Shown piece by piece: positions 44,690 through 53,993 of a DNA stretch of 64,000 bases. This DNA comes from Mycolicibacterium sediminis (lineage in GTDB: Bacteria; Actinomycetota; Actinomycetes; Mycobacteriales; Mycobacteriaceae), in NCBI RefSeq assembly GCF_010731735.1, contig NZ_AP022588.1:1612001-1676000 (forward strand), given 5' to 3'. The position numbers and the translations under genes were made by a program. Positions within the stretch are counted from its first letter, which is position 1; the number at the start of each line of letters is the position of its first letter. The notes beneath the pieces are model-generated. The model was not told where the DNA came from and ran no database searches. It was given only the letters and a program-made list of their open reading frames with translations.

Positions 44690-46138
44690 TCAGCGGACGA
44701 CCTTCACCTCTTCCAGCGTCGGGTCCGACGCGCTGATCGGGTTGCCCGCACTGCGCAGCGCCCGCGGCAGTGCGATGACGTCGTCGTCGAACCGTTCGCC
44801 CGGCATCACCAGCGGGATGCCGGGTGGGTAGGGCGTGACGGCCTCGGCGGCGACCCGACCGCTCGCCTCGGACAGGGACACCGCGACCTCGGGTGCGAAG
44901 AACGCCTCGCGCGGGGTGAGCACCGTCGCCGGACGCACCGCCAGCAGGTCGGCCATCAGCCCGGCGTCGTCGTCCTCCGGCCGCGTGCCGACGTCGGCCG
45001 CGATCTCCGTCAGACCCGCCACCAACCGGTCGACGTCGGCGTCGGTGTTCCCGATCGTCGTGATGCACAGCAGGTGTCCGGCGCCGCTCAACTCGGGCTG
45101 GACGCCGTACTCGCGGTTCAGCCGCGCGACGACGTCGCGGGCGTCGGCCGCCAGCCCCGCGGTGCCGATGAGCAGCTTCGTCTCGTCGAGCTGGTGAAGA
45201 CCGGTGCCCGGGCCGTCGAGGTCGTCCGGCCGCAGCACCCGCAGGCCCGGGACCGCGCCGATCCGCTCGGCGGTGCGCCGGGCGCGGTCGAGGGTCTCCT
45301 CGAGGAGGGCACGCCCGCTCAGCATCATCTCGCGCCGCGCCAGGTCGATCGACGCCATGATCGCGAAGTGCGGACTGGTGGTCTGCACCAGCTGCAGTGC
45401 GCGGCGCACCGACGCGGTGTCGAGCTGGGCCGGGTCGACGTGCAGCACTGCGGCCTGACTCAGCCCGGACAGGATCTTGTGCACCGACTGGACGGTCGCC
45501 GCCGCGCCTGCCCGCTCACCCGGCGTAGGCAGGTCGGGGTGGAACGCGAAGTGCGGTGAGTGCGCGCCGTCGACGAGCAGCTTGGCGCCGTGCCGGCGGC
45601 AGGCGTCGCCGATCGCTGCGACGTCACCGGTGGTGCCGTAGTAGGTCGGGTGCAGGACCCAGAGTGCCTTGGCGCTGACGTCTTCGAAGGCGCGCTCCAC
45701 CACGGCGACGTCCAGCCCGTGCGCGACGCCGAACCTCGCGTCCCACCGCGGCTCGAGCCACACCGGGCGCGCGCCCACCTGGACGAGCCCGGCGAGCACG
45801 GACTTGTGCGCGTTGCGCGCCACCAAGACCGGCTCGTCGGGCTCCAGCGCGGACAGCGCCACGGTCACGTTGCCCGACGTGGACCCCTGCACGAGGATGA
45901 AGCTCTCACCCACGCCCCAGGCGTCGGCGATCAGCCTCTCGGCCTCCAGGATCGGCCCCTCCGGGCAGTGCAGCGTGTCCGTGTCGGGGAGGTTGTTCAG
46001 ATCGATCGCCGCGATGTGGTCGCGAAACCAGGGGTCCAGCGTCCGGCCGCCCTTGTGGCCGGGGCTGAAGAACGGCGCCTGGTCGCGCTCGACGAATCGT
46101 CGCAACGAGTCGAACAGGGGCGCCGACGCGTGCGTCAC
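44690..46138 (-). CDS. Orn/Lys/Arg decarboxylase-family PLP enzyme
   Basis: A 482-residue fold-type I PLP enzyme of the short Orn/Lys/Arg decarboxylase group (SpeA/Cad-like without the N-terminal wing domain). The cofactor Lys is in SVHKILSGLSQ, the Asp in LLVDGAHSPH, and substrate-side residues lie in SPGHKGG at the N-terminus. It removes the carboxyl group of a basic amino acid to give a polyamine precursor; which one is unknown. GTG 46138 overlaps the amidohydrolase stop by 4 nt, and it is the last gene of the five-gene operon with the glutamine-synthetase-like ligase. Its stop is adjacent to that of lpqI. Confidence 0.85.
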   Translation of the reverse strand: MTHASAPLFDSLRRFVERDQAPFFSPGHKGGRTLDPWFRDHIAAIDLNNLPDTDTLHCPEGPILEAERLIADAWGVGESFILVQGSTSGNVTVALSALEPDEPVLVARNAHKSVLAGLVQVGARPVWLEPRWDARFGVAHGLDVAVVERAFEDVSAKALWVLHPTYYGTTGDVAAIGDACRRHGAKLLVDGAHSPHFAFHPDLPTPGERAGAAATVQSVHKILSGLSQAAVLHVDPAQLDTASVRRALQLVQTTSPHFAIMASIDLARREMMLSGRALLEETLDRARRTAERIGAVPGLRVLRPDDLDGPGTGLHQLDETKLLIGTAGLAADARDVVARLNREYGVQPELSGAGHLLCITTIGNTDADVDRLVAGLTEIAADVGTRPEDDDAGLMADLLAVRPATVLTPREAFFAPEVAVSLSEASGRVAAEAVTPYPPGIPLVMPGERFDDDVIALPRALRSAGNPISASDPTLEEVKVVR

Positions 46139-47304
46139 GGGCCGTAGACGCGTTCGGCGTTGTGGACACCGATCATGTCGACGATCCGCACGGCGTCGGA
46201 CTCCGTGCAGTCACCCGCGCGCACCCACTCGCCGAGCACCAGCCCCATGGAACGCCTCCACAGGACCGAGCCCAGCACGTGCAGCTCCGGTGGGCCGAAC
46301 GCGTCCGACGAGTACAGCTGCTTCGCGAAGGGCGCGGTCTCGAGGGCCTCGGCAACCAAGCCGGTCGAGCGGACGCCGAGGTAGTTGATGGCCAGACCGA
46401 CGTCAAAGTTCACGTGGTCGAACGCCTGCGCGAGGTACCCGGCCTGACGCTGGAACGGATAGCAGTGCAGCAGCAGCACCGGGACGGGAATCATGGTGCG
46501 CAGCAACGGCAACAGCAGCATGGGGTCGGTGCGGTGCAGGTCGAGATCACGGTCCCCGAATCCGACGTGCACTTGGATCGGGAGGCCGTGGGCGGCGGCC
46601 TCGTGCACCCCGAACGCGATCAACAGGGGGTCGTCGAGGCGCAGCGGGTGGGCCCGTGCGCCGAGGTCGCGGGCGTGGGCGACGACGTCGGCGTCGTCGG
46701 GCCGCGACCAGTCGACGTCGAAGCCGGTGCGGTAGGCGACGATCGTCTTGGTGCCGACCACGTCCGGGGAGTCGGCGGCGGCCCGCAGCGCCGCCCGCAG
46801 TGCGTCCGGATAGTCCTCCGGCGACGTCCCGCCCTCCAGCAGGTCCTCCGCGAGCCGCTCCAGCCGGAGGATCTCCGACGACGGCACTCCACTGAGATCG
46901 GTCAGCCGCTCCGGCGTGGTGATGAGGTCGCCCTTGAACCCGGTGTCCACGATCCAGCGGGACACGCCCGCGGCGGGCAGCATGACCCGGGCCAGTTCGT
47001 CGGGGGAGAACTCGCTGCGGCGCGCCCAGTAGTCGTCGGCGTTCGCCAACGCATCGAGCCCGATGAGCGGTGCGCACCACCGCCGGATGGACAGCCCGAG
47101 CGGGGAGTCGAACTGGGTCATGAAGTCCGGCACCGGATCCGTCGAGCCCTCGTTGATCGCCGCCTCGAAACCGGCCCGGTCGACGGGTTGGTCGTAGGCG
47201 CCGTGCACGTGGTGGTCGATCAGCGTGACGGTGCGCAGGTGGTCGGCGAGCACGTCGGGGACGTCCACCCCGCCGAACACGTCCTGCAACTCACCAACCG
47301 GCAT
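46135..47304 (-). CDS. FluG/NodGS-type amidohydrolase
   Basis: A 389-residue TIM-barrel amidohydrolase. Metal ligands begin with HHVHG near residue 31; later motifs are LLLHCYPFQRQAGYLAQ and LYSSDAFGPPELHVLG. The last two recall the amidohydrolase half of fungal FluG and plant NodGS proteins, in which this domain is fused to a glutamine-synthetase-like domain; here the two are separate genes of one operon. It may hydrolyse a gamma-glutamyl amide or similar amide. ATG 47304 overlaps the aminotransferase end by 14 nt. The exact substrate is unknown. Confidence 0.75.
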   Translation of the reverse strand: MPVGELQDVFGGVDVPDVLADHLRTVTLIDHHVHGAYDQPVDRAGFEAAINEGSTDPVPDFMTQFDSPLGLSIRRWCAPLIGLDALANADDYWARRSEFSPDELARVMLPAAGVSRWIVDTGFKGDLITTPERLTDLSGVPSSEILRLERLAEDLLEGGTSPEDYPDALRAALRAAADSPDVVGTKTIVAYRTGFDVDWSRPDDADVVAHARDLGARAHPLRLDDPLLIAFGVHEAAAHGLPIQVHVGFGDRDLDLHRTDPMLLLPLLRTMIPVPVLLLHCYPFQRQAGYLAQAFDHVNFDVGLAINYLGVRSTGLVAEALETAPFAKQLYSSDAFGPPELHVLGSVLWRRSMGLVLGEWVRAGDCTESDAVRIVDMIGVHNAERVYGP

Positions 47305-48628
47305 ACCTGGCCACCTCCTCGGCGTCGACGCGTCCCGCGGCGGCGTCGGCGATCGCCGCACCGAGGATCTCGACCGCGCGGCCGGCTTCGGCTTCCTCGA
47401 GCACCAGCGGCGGCGTGATCTCCAGGACGTTCCCGCCAACGTAGTAGACGACCGCACCCAACTCCCACGCACGGTAGACGACCTGCGCGGCCAGTCTCGG
47501 GTCGCGCTCACCGGTCGCGGGGTCGACGAGCTCGACACCGATCGCGAGGCCCCGTCCGCGGACGTCGCCGATGCGGTCGGCGCCGGGGGACCCGGCCAGC
47601 GCGCGCAACGAATCCGACAGCAGCGCACCGATGGTAGCGGCACGCTCGGCGAGTCGGTCGCCGACGATCGTGGCGAGGACGGCGCGTCCCGCGGCGGCGC
47701 ACACGGGGTTGCCCGCCGTGGTCAGCAGGGCCGCGGCGGGCGGGTGGTCCAGGATCTCCGCCGGCCCTACCGCCGCCGACAGAGGCAGCCCGCCGCCCAG
47801 CACCTTGCCGAACGTCACGATTTCAGGATTGGCCGCGGGGTCACGAAAGTCGTGCTCGAACGCGTGCAGCGTGCCCGGCCGACCGAGGCCCATCTTGACC
47901 TCGTCGCAGATCATCGGCACGCCGTGCGCCCGGCACAGTTCGTGCAGTCGGCGGAGGAACCCGTCGGGTGGGACGACGAGGCCGCCGTCGGACAGGATCG
48001 GCTCGACGATCAGGCACGCGATCGAGTGGTCCGCCAGCGCCTGCCCGGCCCGGGCCAGGCTGGCTGCGGCGTCCGCGTCGACGGCCGCCTGATCGGAGCG
48101 ATCGCCCTCGGCCGGCCGAAACGGGTTGGGGTACGGGATGAACACCGCGTCCGGGTCGGCGGGCATGCCCGCGTCGACGTGTACGCCGGAGACACCCATC
48201 GCGACGCCGACGCCGCCGTGATAGCCGTGCTCGAACGCCAGGACGGTGCGCCGGCCGGTGGCGTGCCGGCACGCCCGCAGCGCCACGTCGTTCGCGTCCG
48301 ACCCGGCGTGCCCGAGGTACACCCGCCGCTCGCCGGTCCCCGGCACCAGCGCGAGCAGGTCCTCGGCGAGCCCCACCGAATCGGGATGCACGGCCGACAG
48401 GCCACCCGATCCCGGAGCGGTGCGGACCGCGCGGCTCACCGCCTCGACGATGGCCGGATGGCCGTGTCCCAGACCGGAGGCCGTCCACGTGGCCGAGAGG
48501 TCGATGAGCTCCCGGCCGTCGGGGGTCACCAGTGTCGAGCCGTGACCCGACACGACCTCGAGCGGGAAGAAGCGGAGCTTCTCGATGCCCGCGAGGGCCA
48601 CCTCGTCACGCGCGTAGAGGGTGCTCAT
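47291..48628 (-). CDS. Class III aminotransferase
   Basis: A 445-residue class III PLP aminotransferase. The PLP Lys is in IVTFGKVLGGGLPL, the cofactor Asp in MICDEVKMGLGR, and HAGSDANDVALR is the phosphate loop (Asp in place of the common Glu). It probably transfers the amino group of an omega-amine or of an amino acid to 2-oxoglutarate or pyruvate. ATG 48628 overlaps the permease stop (ATGA), and its own end overlaps the amidohydrolase start by 14 nt. With the ligase, permease and decarboxylase it outlines an amine utilisation operon. Confidence 0.85.
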   Translation of the reverse strand: MSTLYARDEVALAGIEKLRFFPLEVVSGHGSTLVTPDGRELIDLSATWTASGLGHGHPAIVEAVSRAVRTAPGSGGLSAVHPDSVGLAEDLLALVPGTGERRVYLGHAGSDANDVALRACRHATGRRTVLAFEHGYHGGVGVAMGVSGVHVDAGMPADPDAVFIPYPNPFRPAEGDRSDQAAVDADAAASLARAGQALADHSIACLIVEPILSDGGLVVPPDGFLRRLHELCRAHGVPMICDEVKMGLGRPGTLHAFEHDFRDPAANPEIVTFGKVLGGGLPLSAAVGPAEILDHPPAAALLTTAGNPVCAAAGRAVLATIVGDRLAERAATIGALLSDSLRALAGSPGADRIGDVRGRGLAIGVELVDPATGERDPRLAAQVVYRAWELGAVVYYVGGNVLEITPPLVLEEAEAGRAVEILGAAIADAAAGRVDAEEVARYAGW

Positions 48629-50142
48629 CTGCCGGCCGCGGGTCCGTGGTCGGCGGCGGCGGCCGTCAGGTCCAGCTCTCGGCTCAGCGACTCGCCGACC
48701 CGCTTCGCGATGCGCGAAGCGGCGATGGCGATCACCAGACCGACTGCACACCAATACAGTCCGAGCAGTGGAGCGGCCGACCACGTCTCGGCGTCCTTGA
48801 CGTTGAACCACAGCACCACCGCGATCACGACGGCACCGAGCAGTGGCAGGACCAGTCCGAGCACCTTGCCCTTGCCGCCGTGCACCCGCGCGAACTTCGG
48901 TGCGGTGGTGAACCAGGCGGCGGCGATCTCGACCAGCAGGTAGCAGACCATCAGGCACACCGAGCCCGCGACGGCGAACAGGAAGTAGGTGTCGATCGCC
49001 GGGTTGCCGGTGCCCATGTCGGGCCAGCTGAGTGCGCCGCAGACCAGGTCGACCACCAGCGCGACGCCGACCACCAGCCAGGTGGCGAGGCGCGGCCCGC
49101 CGGTGCCCTCGTGGATGTTCGCCAGCGCCTTGGGACCGAACCCGTCGCGACCGAACGCGTAGAGCATGCGTCCCGACGTCGCGGACGTGGCGAGGTGGCA
49201 GCCGAACGCCGCGACCGTCGCCGTGAAGATGATCAGCAGGCTGAACCACTGCCCGACGTAGCTGCTGCCGAGATCGCCCAGCGTGTTGCCCGACCCCTGA
49301 AACGCCTCGAGACCCGCTGCGTCCGTTCCGAATCCGATCACCTGGGCGAACATCACCACGACGAACAGGACGCCTGTCAAGACCAGCGTGCCCGCCAGGG
49401 CGCGGGGGATGTTGCGGCCCGGATCGTCGGTCTCCTCGCCCATCGACGCGCACGCCTCGAATCCCGCCCAGGAGAGGAAGGCCGCGACCACGCCGCTGAT
49501 CACCGCGGAGGCGGAGACGCCGTCGAACGTGAAGACGCTGAAGTCGACGCCGGTGGTCGGCGCACCGCCCTTGACGAAGATCACGACCACCAGCACGACC
49601 ATCGACAGGATGCCGATGCCCTCGATGACGAGCAGGATCTTCGCCAGCAGCCGGATGTCGCGGCCGGCGAGCAGGAACGAGATGATCGCGCCGACCACGA
49701 CGACCGCCAACCAGGGCACCTGGTAGGGCGTCTCGTCGTCGGGTTGCAGCTGCGCGATGAAGGCGTTGGTGAACGCCGCCGTGAGCGCCAATGTGCCGAT
49801 CGCGAAGCCGACGTACGCACCGAGCATCGCGAAGCCGGAGAAGAACCCGGCACGCGGACCGATGGTGCCGCCGACCAGTCCGTACGCCGAGCCGGCGTGG
49901 TTGAGGTGGCGGGTCAGCCGAATGAAGCTGTAGCCCACCAGCGACACGCCGATCAGGCCGATCAGGAACACCAGGGGGATGGCCTTGCCGACCGTCGCGA
50001 TCAGGCCCTGCCCGTTGCCGGACATGGCCAGGGTGGGGCCGACCAGGGCCACGGACATCGCCAGCGCGACCCAGAACGGCAGTCGCCGGTGAGGCAGTTG
50101 AGCCTCGCCCGAGGGCTGGTCGGCAGATACGTTCGTGCTCAT
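48625..50142 (-). CDS. APC-superfamily amino acid/amine permease
   Basis: A 505-residue transporter with about 12 helices; LPFWVALAMSVALVGPTLAMSG marks helix 1 and SWAGFEACASMGEETDDPGRN the conserved loop after helix 6. It imports an amino acid or amine across the plasma membrane, driven by an ion gradient. ATG 50142 follows the ligase stop by 22 nt; its stop overlaps the aminotransferase start by 4 nt. It belongs to the same operon, so its cargo is likely the substrate of that pathway. It differs from the permease at 1.1-2.6 kb in length and loop sequence. Confidence 0.85.
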   Translation of the reverse strand: MSTNVSADQPSGEAQLPHRRLPFWVALAMSVALVGPTLAMSGNGQGLIATVGKAIPLVFLIGLIGVSLVGYSFIRLTRHLNHAGSAYGLVGGTIGPRAGFFSGFAMLGAYVGFAIGTLALTAAFTNAFIAQLQPDDETPYQVPWLAVVVVGAIISFLLAGRDIRLLAKILLVIEGIGILSMVVLVVVIFVKGGAPTTGVDFSVFTFDGVSASAVISGVVAAFLSWAGFEACASMGEETDDPGRNIPRALAGTLVLTGVLFVVVMFAQVIGFGTDAAGLEAFQGSGNTLGDLGSSYVGQWFSLLIIFTATVAAFGCHLATSATSGRMLYAFGRDGFGPKALANIHEGTGGPRLATWLVVGVALVVDLVCGALSWPDMGTGNPAIDTYFLFAVAGSVCLMVCYLLVEIAAAWFTTAPKFARVHGGKGKVLGLVLPLLGAVVIAVVLWFNVKDAETWSAAPLLGLYWCAVGLVIAIAASRIAKRVGESLSRELDLTAAAADHGPAAGR

Positions 50143-50164
50143 CGTCGTCTCCGTTCGGGTGGGG

Positions 50165-51514
50165 TCAACAGCTCCATGCGAGGCGTAGCGCCTGGGTGAT
50201 CTCTGCCGGCGACAGATCGCCGAAGGTGCGGATCTCGTGGCGTCGCACCGCGACGAGCGCCTCGACCATCTCGGGGCCCAGCAGGTCGGCCGCAACCGCT
50301 GAGTTCTCGAGGGCGTCGACGGCCTCGACCTGTGCCGTGGGCAGTGGCGGCGGAGTGGCGGCGACGGTCGACGGGTCGACCGGGATCTCGTCGGGGAGGT
50401 CGAGTTCGCGGTCGATGCCGCGCAGCGCGCTGGAGAGGAACGCCGCGGTGGCGAGGTACGGGTTGGCGCTGGGGTCGACGAGCTTGAGTTCGGCGTTGGC
50501 CCCGTGCGGGCTGCCGGGGGTCGCGGCGATGAAACGCACTGCGGCCTCGCGGTTCTCGAGACCCCAGCACGCGGATGCACCCGCCCAGTTGCCGGGCTTG
50601 AGCCGCAGCGGGGAGACGGCGGACCCGGCGTAGACGCCGATGAGGTCCGGCAGGGTGTCGATCACGCCGGCGATCGCAGAACCGCCGTCCGGCCGGATCC
50701 CGTGCGGCCCCCTGCCGCCGGAGAACAACGGGCCCTCGGCGTCGGCCAGCGAGAGGTGCAGGTGCGCCCCGTTGCCGGCCGCACCCTCGAACGGCACGGG
50801 GGAGAACGAGATTCGCAGCCCGTGACGCGCCGCGGCGCGGCCGAGCACGATGCGCGCAAGGATCACGGCGTCGGCGGTGGCGACGGGGGTGTCCGGGGCG
50901 AGCGACACCTCGAGCTGGTCGTGGCCGTACTCGGTGTGGATCTGTTCGACGGCGAGCCCGGCGCGCTCGGCGGTGGTCGCGAGGTCCACCAGGAAGGCGG
51001 AGCGATCGAGCGAGGTGCGGATGCCATACGGCGACCAGGGTTCAGTGGACGCCGGGCTGCCGTCGGCCGCCAGCATCGTGCACTCCAGTTCGCCGCCGAC
51101 GCGCACGGTGAGGCCGCGTTCGGCCGCCGCCGCCTCGGCGCGTGCGAGCAGCGACCTCGTGCACAGCGCCGCGGGTGCGCCCTGCTGATCGCCGAGTGAC
51201 CCGGGCGCCCAGGCGATTCCGTCGCCGATCAGCCGAGCCTCGGCGGGATCGATGCGGATCCTGAGGTCACCGGCCACGCCGATGGCGGGGGTGAAGGCGA
51301 TGCCCGTGTCGACGCAGAAGACGCTCCACGACGGTGAGACACCCATGCCGGAGCGCTGGAAGTCGCGCAACCGCCGCACGGGGACGTACTTGCCGCGGGT
51401 CACCCCGGCGGGATCGGTGATCGATCCCACGACCAGGACGACCTGGTCGGCGACCAGCTCGTCGATCCGGTCGCCGACCGACGACCGTTCACCCTCGGCA
51501 CCGCCGACTGGCAT
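50165..51514 (-). CDS. Glutamine-synthetase-like gamma-glutamyl-amine ligase
   Basis: A 449-residue GS-fold protein. The ATP/metal-site Glu residues are in GGELECTM, the His/ammonium-side motif in GNGAHLHLSLAD, and the phosphate-binding region in RLKPGNWAGASACWGLENREAAVRF. Key catalytic regions are kept, but the sequence departs from housekeeping GlnA (no adenylylation-site loop, different substrate pocket). Proteins like this join glutamate to an amine such as putrescine, ethanolamine or isopropylamine, or form the GS half of FluG. ATG 51514 has GAAGGAG upstream; a GTG at 51544 is possible. It is the first gene of the operon, divergent from the class II amidotransferase. Confidence 0.85.
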   Translation of the reverse strand: MPVGGAEGERSSVGDRIDELVADQVVLVVGSITDPAGVTRGKYVPVRRLRDFQRSGMGVSPSWSVFCVDTGIAFTPAIGVAGDLRIRIDPAEARLIGDGIAWAPGSLGDQQGAPAALCTRSLLARAEAAAAERGLTVRVGGELECTMLAADGSPASTEPWSPYGIRTSLDRSAFLVDLATTAERAGLAVEQIHTEYGHDQLEVSLAPDTPVATADAVILARIVLGRAAARHGLRISFSPVPFEGAAGNGAHLHLSLADAEGPLFSGGRGPHGIRPDGGSAIAGVIDTLPDLIGVYAGSAVSPLRLKPGNWAGASACWGLENREAAVRFIAATPGSPHGANAELKLVDPSANPYLATAAFLSSALRGIDRELDLPDEIPVDPSTVAATPPPLPTAQVEAVDALENSAVAADLLGPEMVEALVAVRRHEIRTFGDLSPAEITQALRLAWSC

Positions 51515-51644
51515 CCGGACTCCTTCCGCGGGGGTGGTTCGCACTGTCGAGTCTTCGAGAAAGCTATGTCATGAATGTTTCAGGATGTTTAAATTTCGCA
51601 GATCTCGTTTGATTCATTAGACGACTGACCGGAGGATGCCTGGT
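51515..51644. promoter_or_regulatory. Divergent control region, ligase operon / amidotransferase
   Basis: An unusually AT-rich stretch for this genome (51565-51620). It holds ATGTTT twice, at 51575 and 51585, exactly one helical turn apart, and outer arms ATGAAT (51571-51576) and ATTCAT (51612-51617). It is a good candidate operator region for the RpiR regulator encoded two genes downstream. Confidence 0.5.
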
Positions 51645-52457
51645 ATGTGCCGGCTACTGGGTGTCGTCTCCACCTCCGCCATCTCGGTCGTCGACGCCGT
51701 GGGCAGTGAGGTGCTCGCCGACTTCCTCGCGCTGACCAAGGTGCACGGCGACGGCTGGGGCGTCGCCACGGCGGACCGGACGTCCCCCGGCGACACACCG
51801 ATCGATCCGCGGGTGCAGGTCTCTGCCGACAACGCACTGCACGACCCGGACTTCGCCGCCGCGACCCATGACCACCGGGCCGAGGCATCCGTGGTGCACC
51901 TGCGGTGGGCCACCAACGGACTGGCGGTGGAGCCGCGCAATTCGCACCCGTTCCTTGCCGACGGCATCGCGATGGCGCACAACGGTTCCATCAAGCCGAT
52001 CGGCCCGCTCGGTGAGCTGCTGGACGACGACGTCACCGCATCGCTGCGAGGAACCACGGACAGCGAGCGCTACTTCGGCCTGATCCGTCAGCACCGCCGG
52101 TCCGCACCGACTCTCGCCGAAGCGGTCCGACGTGCGGTGTCGCAGCTGCGGGAGGTGTACCCGGACGCGAGCCTCAACGCCCTCCTGCTGGGCGAGGACC
52201 AGCTGATCGTGGTGCACGCCCACGCGCACAGCCGGCTGCTCGACGAGGACGTCGAGGAGATCACCGCCGCGGAGCTGCCCGCCGAGCACCTCGAGGACTA
52301 CTTCGCCCTGCGGGTCGCCCGACCGACGCCCGACACCCTGGTCGTCGGCTCCACCGGATTCGGCTCGCTGGCCTGGGAACCGCTGGAGCCGGAATGCGTC
52401 ACCGCGATCGCCCTGAGCGATCTGTCGACGACCCGGCATCCCCTCGTGGCAGATTGA
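51645..52457 (+). CDS. Class II glutamine amidotransferase
   Basis: A 270-residue N-terminal-nucleophile amidase. The start at ATG 51645 puts the catalytic Cys at position 2 (MCRLLGVVS), exposed after Met removal, and GGAGG lies nine bases upstream; the in-frame ATG at 51636 would bury it. Other features are VHLRWATNG near 80-90 and HNGSI near 112. Relatives include EgtC, which cleaves a gamma-glutamyl group from an ergothioneine precursor. Next to a gamma-glutamyl-ligase-like gene it may remove the glutamyl tag once the amine has been processed. It is not beside egtB/egtD, so an ergothioneine role is unlikely. Confidence 0.8.
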   Translation: MCRLLGVVSTSAISVVDAVGSEVLADFLALTKVHGDGWGVATADRTSPGDTPIDPRVQVSADNALHDPDFAAATHDHRAEASVVHLRWATNGLAVEPRNSHPFLADGIAMAHNGSIKPIGPLGELLDDDVTASLRGTTDSERYFGLIRQHRRSAPTLAEAVRRAVSQLREVYPDASLNALLLGEDQLIVVHAHAHSRLLDEDVEEITAAELPAEHLEDYFALRVARPTPDTLVVGSTGFGSLAWEPLEPECVTAIALSDLSTTRHPLVAD

Positions 52458-52462
52458 CGTCG

Positions 52463-53317
52463 ATGTCCGACGAGAGCGTGGCCGCGCGTGCCAACGCCGC
52501 GCTCGCGACGCTGAGCAAGGCGGAACGACGGGTGGGACGCGCGCTACTCGCCGACTACCCCAGTGCCGGGTTGGTCAGCGCCGCACGACTTGCCGAGCGC
52601 GCCGAGGTGAGCCCGCCGACCGTGCTGCGCTTCGCCCAGTCGCTCGGGTTCGAGGGCTTCGCGGGCCTGCAGGTGGCGCTGCGCGCCGAGCTGACGTCGC
52701 AGTCCAGCGGGCCGATCACGCGGCTACCGGACGAGCCGGCCGCGGGTGGCCTGCTCGACCGACTGCTCCGGCAGGCGCGCGGCCAGAACGACCGCGCCGT
52801 CGAGACGCTCGCGCTGCTGCCGGAGTCGGCGCTCGACGCCGCGGTGGCACTGCTGTCCGACGTCGGTCGCTCCGTCCACCTCTACGGCGGGCGCTTCTCG
52901 CACCTCCTGGCGGCGCACCTGGCGGCGCACCTCGAGCAACTGCGGCCGGGCGTGCGGTTGCTCACCGATCCGCGGGGTCGCGACCTCGGCTCGATGATGG
53001 AGCTGACCCGCCGCGACGTCGTGGTGCTGTTCGACTACCACCGGTATCAGCGCAGTGCCGCCGAGTTGGCCGCCGACGTACACCGCGCGGGTGCGTCCGT
53101 GGTGCTCGTCACCGACGACCTGGCCTGCCCGGTGGCGCCCGACGCGGAGGTGGTGCTGGCCGCATCGAGCACGGTCGGCACGGTGTACCAGAGCATGGCC
53201 GCGGGCTTCCTGCTCACCGAGCTGCTCATCCCGCTGGTGATGGACGCCGTCGGCGAACCCGCGCGCACCCGCATGGCCCTGTGGGAGCAGCAACGCCGGG
53301 CCGAACTGCTGCCCTGA
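52463..53317 (+). CDS. RpiR/MurR-family transcriptional regulator
   Basis: A 284-residue regulator. The N-terminal helix-turn-helix of the RpiR family (about 15-75: LAERAEVSPPTVLRFAQSLGF) is followed by a SIS domain (about 125-260) with SVHLYGGRFS and VVVLFDYHRYQRS, where sugar phosphates or other small effectors bind. Five bases separate it from the amidotransferase stop, so it is cotranscribed with it. It most likely controls the divergent ligase operon. SIS domains often bind phosphosugars, so the effector may be unexpected for an amine pathway. Confidence 0.85.
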   Translation: MSDESVAARANAALATLSKAERRVGRALLADYPSAGLVSAARLAERAEVSPPTVLRFAQSLGFEGFAGLQVALRAELTSQSSGPITRLPDEPAAGGLLDRLLRQARGQNDRAVETLALLPESALDAAVALLSDVGRSVHLYGGRFSHLLAAHLAAHLEQLRPGVRLLTDPRGRDLGSMMELTRRDVVVLFDYHRYQRSAAELAADVHRAGASVVLVTDDLACPVAPDAEVVLAASSTVGTVYQSMAAGFLLTELLIPLVMDAVGEPARTRMALWEQQRRAELLP

Positions 53318-53372
53318 GCCGGCAGGTCGCGTCCCGGCGGCTCGACGGGCACCGATTGTTTACCCTGATCAC

Positions 53373-53984
53373 ATGGCAGGTGGAACGAAGCGATTGCCGC
53401 GCGCGGTACGCGAGCAGCAGATGCTCGACGCTGCGGTGCAGATGTTCTCGGTGAACGGGTACCACGAGACGTCGATGGACGCGATCGCCGCGCAGGCGGA
53501 GATCTCCAAGCCGATGCTGTACCTGTACTACGGTTCCAAGGAGGAACTGTTCGGCGCGTGCCTCGACCGCGAGGTGGCCCGCTTCGTCGAGACGGTGCGC
53601 GGCGACATCGACTTCACCCAGCCCGCACGGGAACTGCTGCGCACGGCAGTGGTGTCGTTCCTGAGCTACATCGACGAGAACCGGGCGTCGTGGATCGTGC
53701 TGTACACCCAGGCCACCAGCTCGCAGGCGTTCGCCCACACCGTGCGCGAGGGTCGTGAGCGCATCATCGACCTCGTCGGCAGGCTGCTGCTGTCGGGCAC
53801 GCGAAACCCCGAGCCGGACACCGACTTCGACATGATGGCCGTCGCCCTCGTGGGCGCCGGCGAGGCCGTCGCCAACCGGGTCAGCACCGGGGACACCGAC
53901 GTGCACGACGCCGCCGAGCTGATGATCAACCTGTTCTGGCGCGGTCTCAAGGGCCGGCCGTCGGACGCGCACGCCCTCCCCTGA
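53373..53984 (+). CDS. TetR-family regulator (Rv0238-like)
   Basis: A 203-residue TetR repressor. The helix-turn-helix spans about residues 30-60 (TSMDAIAAQAEISKPMLYLYYGSKEELF) and an all-helical ligand domain follows. Length and place before htdX match M. tuberculosis Rv0238. It converges on htdX-fabG4. A palindrome (TTAC-N6-GTAA) found upstream of fabG4/fadA2 and of fadE5 could be its target, but nothing in the sequence proves that; no copy of the motif was noticed before its own gene. Confidence 0.85.
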   Translation: MAGGTKRLPRAVREQQMLDAAVQMFSVNGYHETSMDAIAAQAEISKPMLYLYYGSKEELFGACLDREVARFVETVRGDIDFTQPARELLRTAVVSFLSYIDENRASWIVLYTQATSSQAFAHTVREGRERIIDLVGRLLLSGTRNPEPDTDFDMMAVALVGAGEAVANRVSTGDTDVHDAAELMINLFWRGLKGRPSDAHALP

Positions 53985-53993
53985 GCATCGCAC

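Noticed and set aside
48532..50199. 555-codon plus-strand frame
   Set aside because: Antisense of the APC permease; Asp/His/Arg-rich shadow.
50165..51514. Housekeeping glutamine synthetase
   Set aside because: The sequence departs from GlnA1, lacks the adenylylation loop and sits with an amidohydrolase, aminotransferase and permease.
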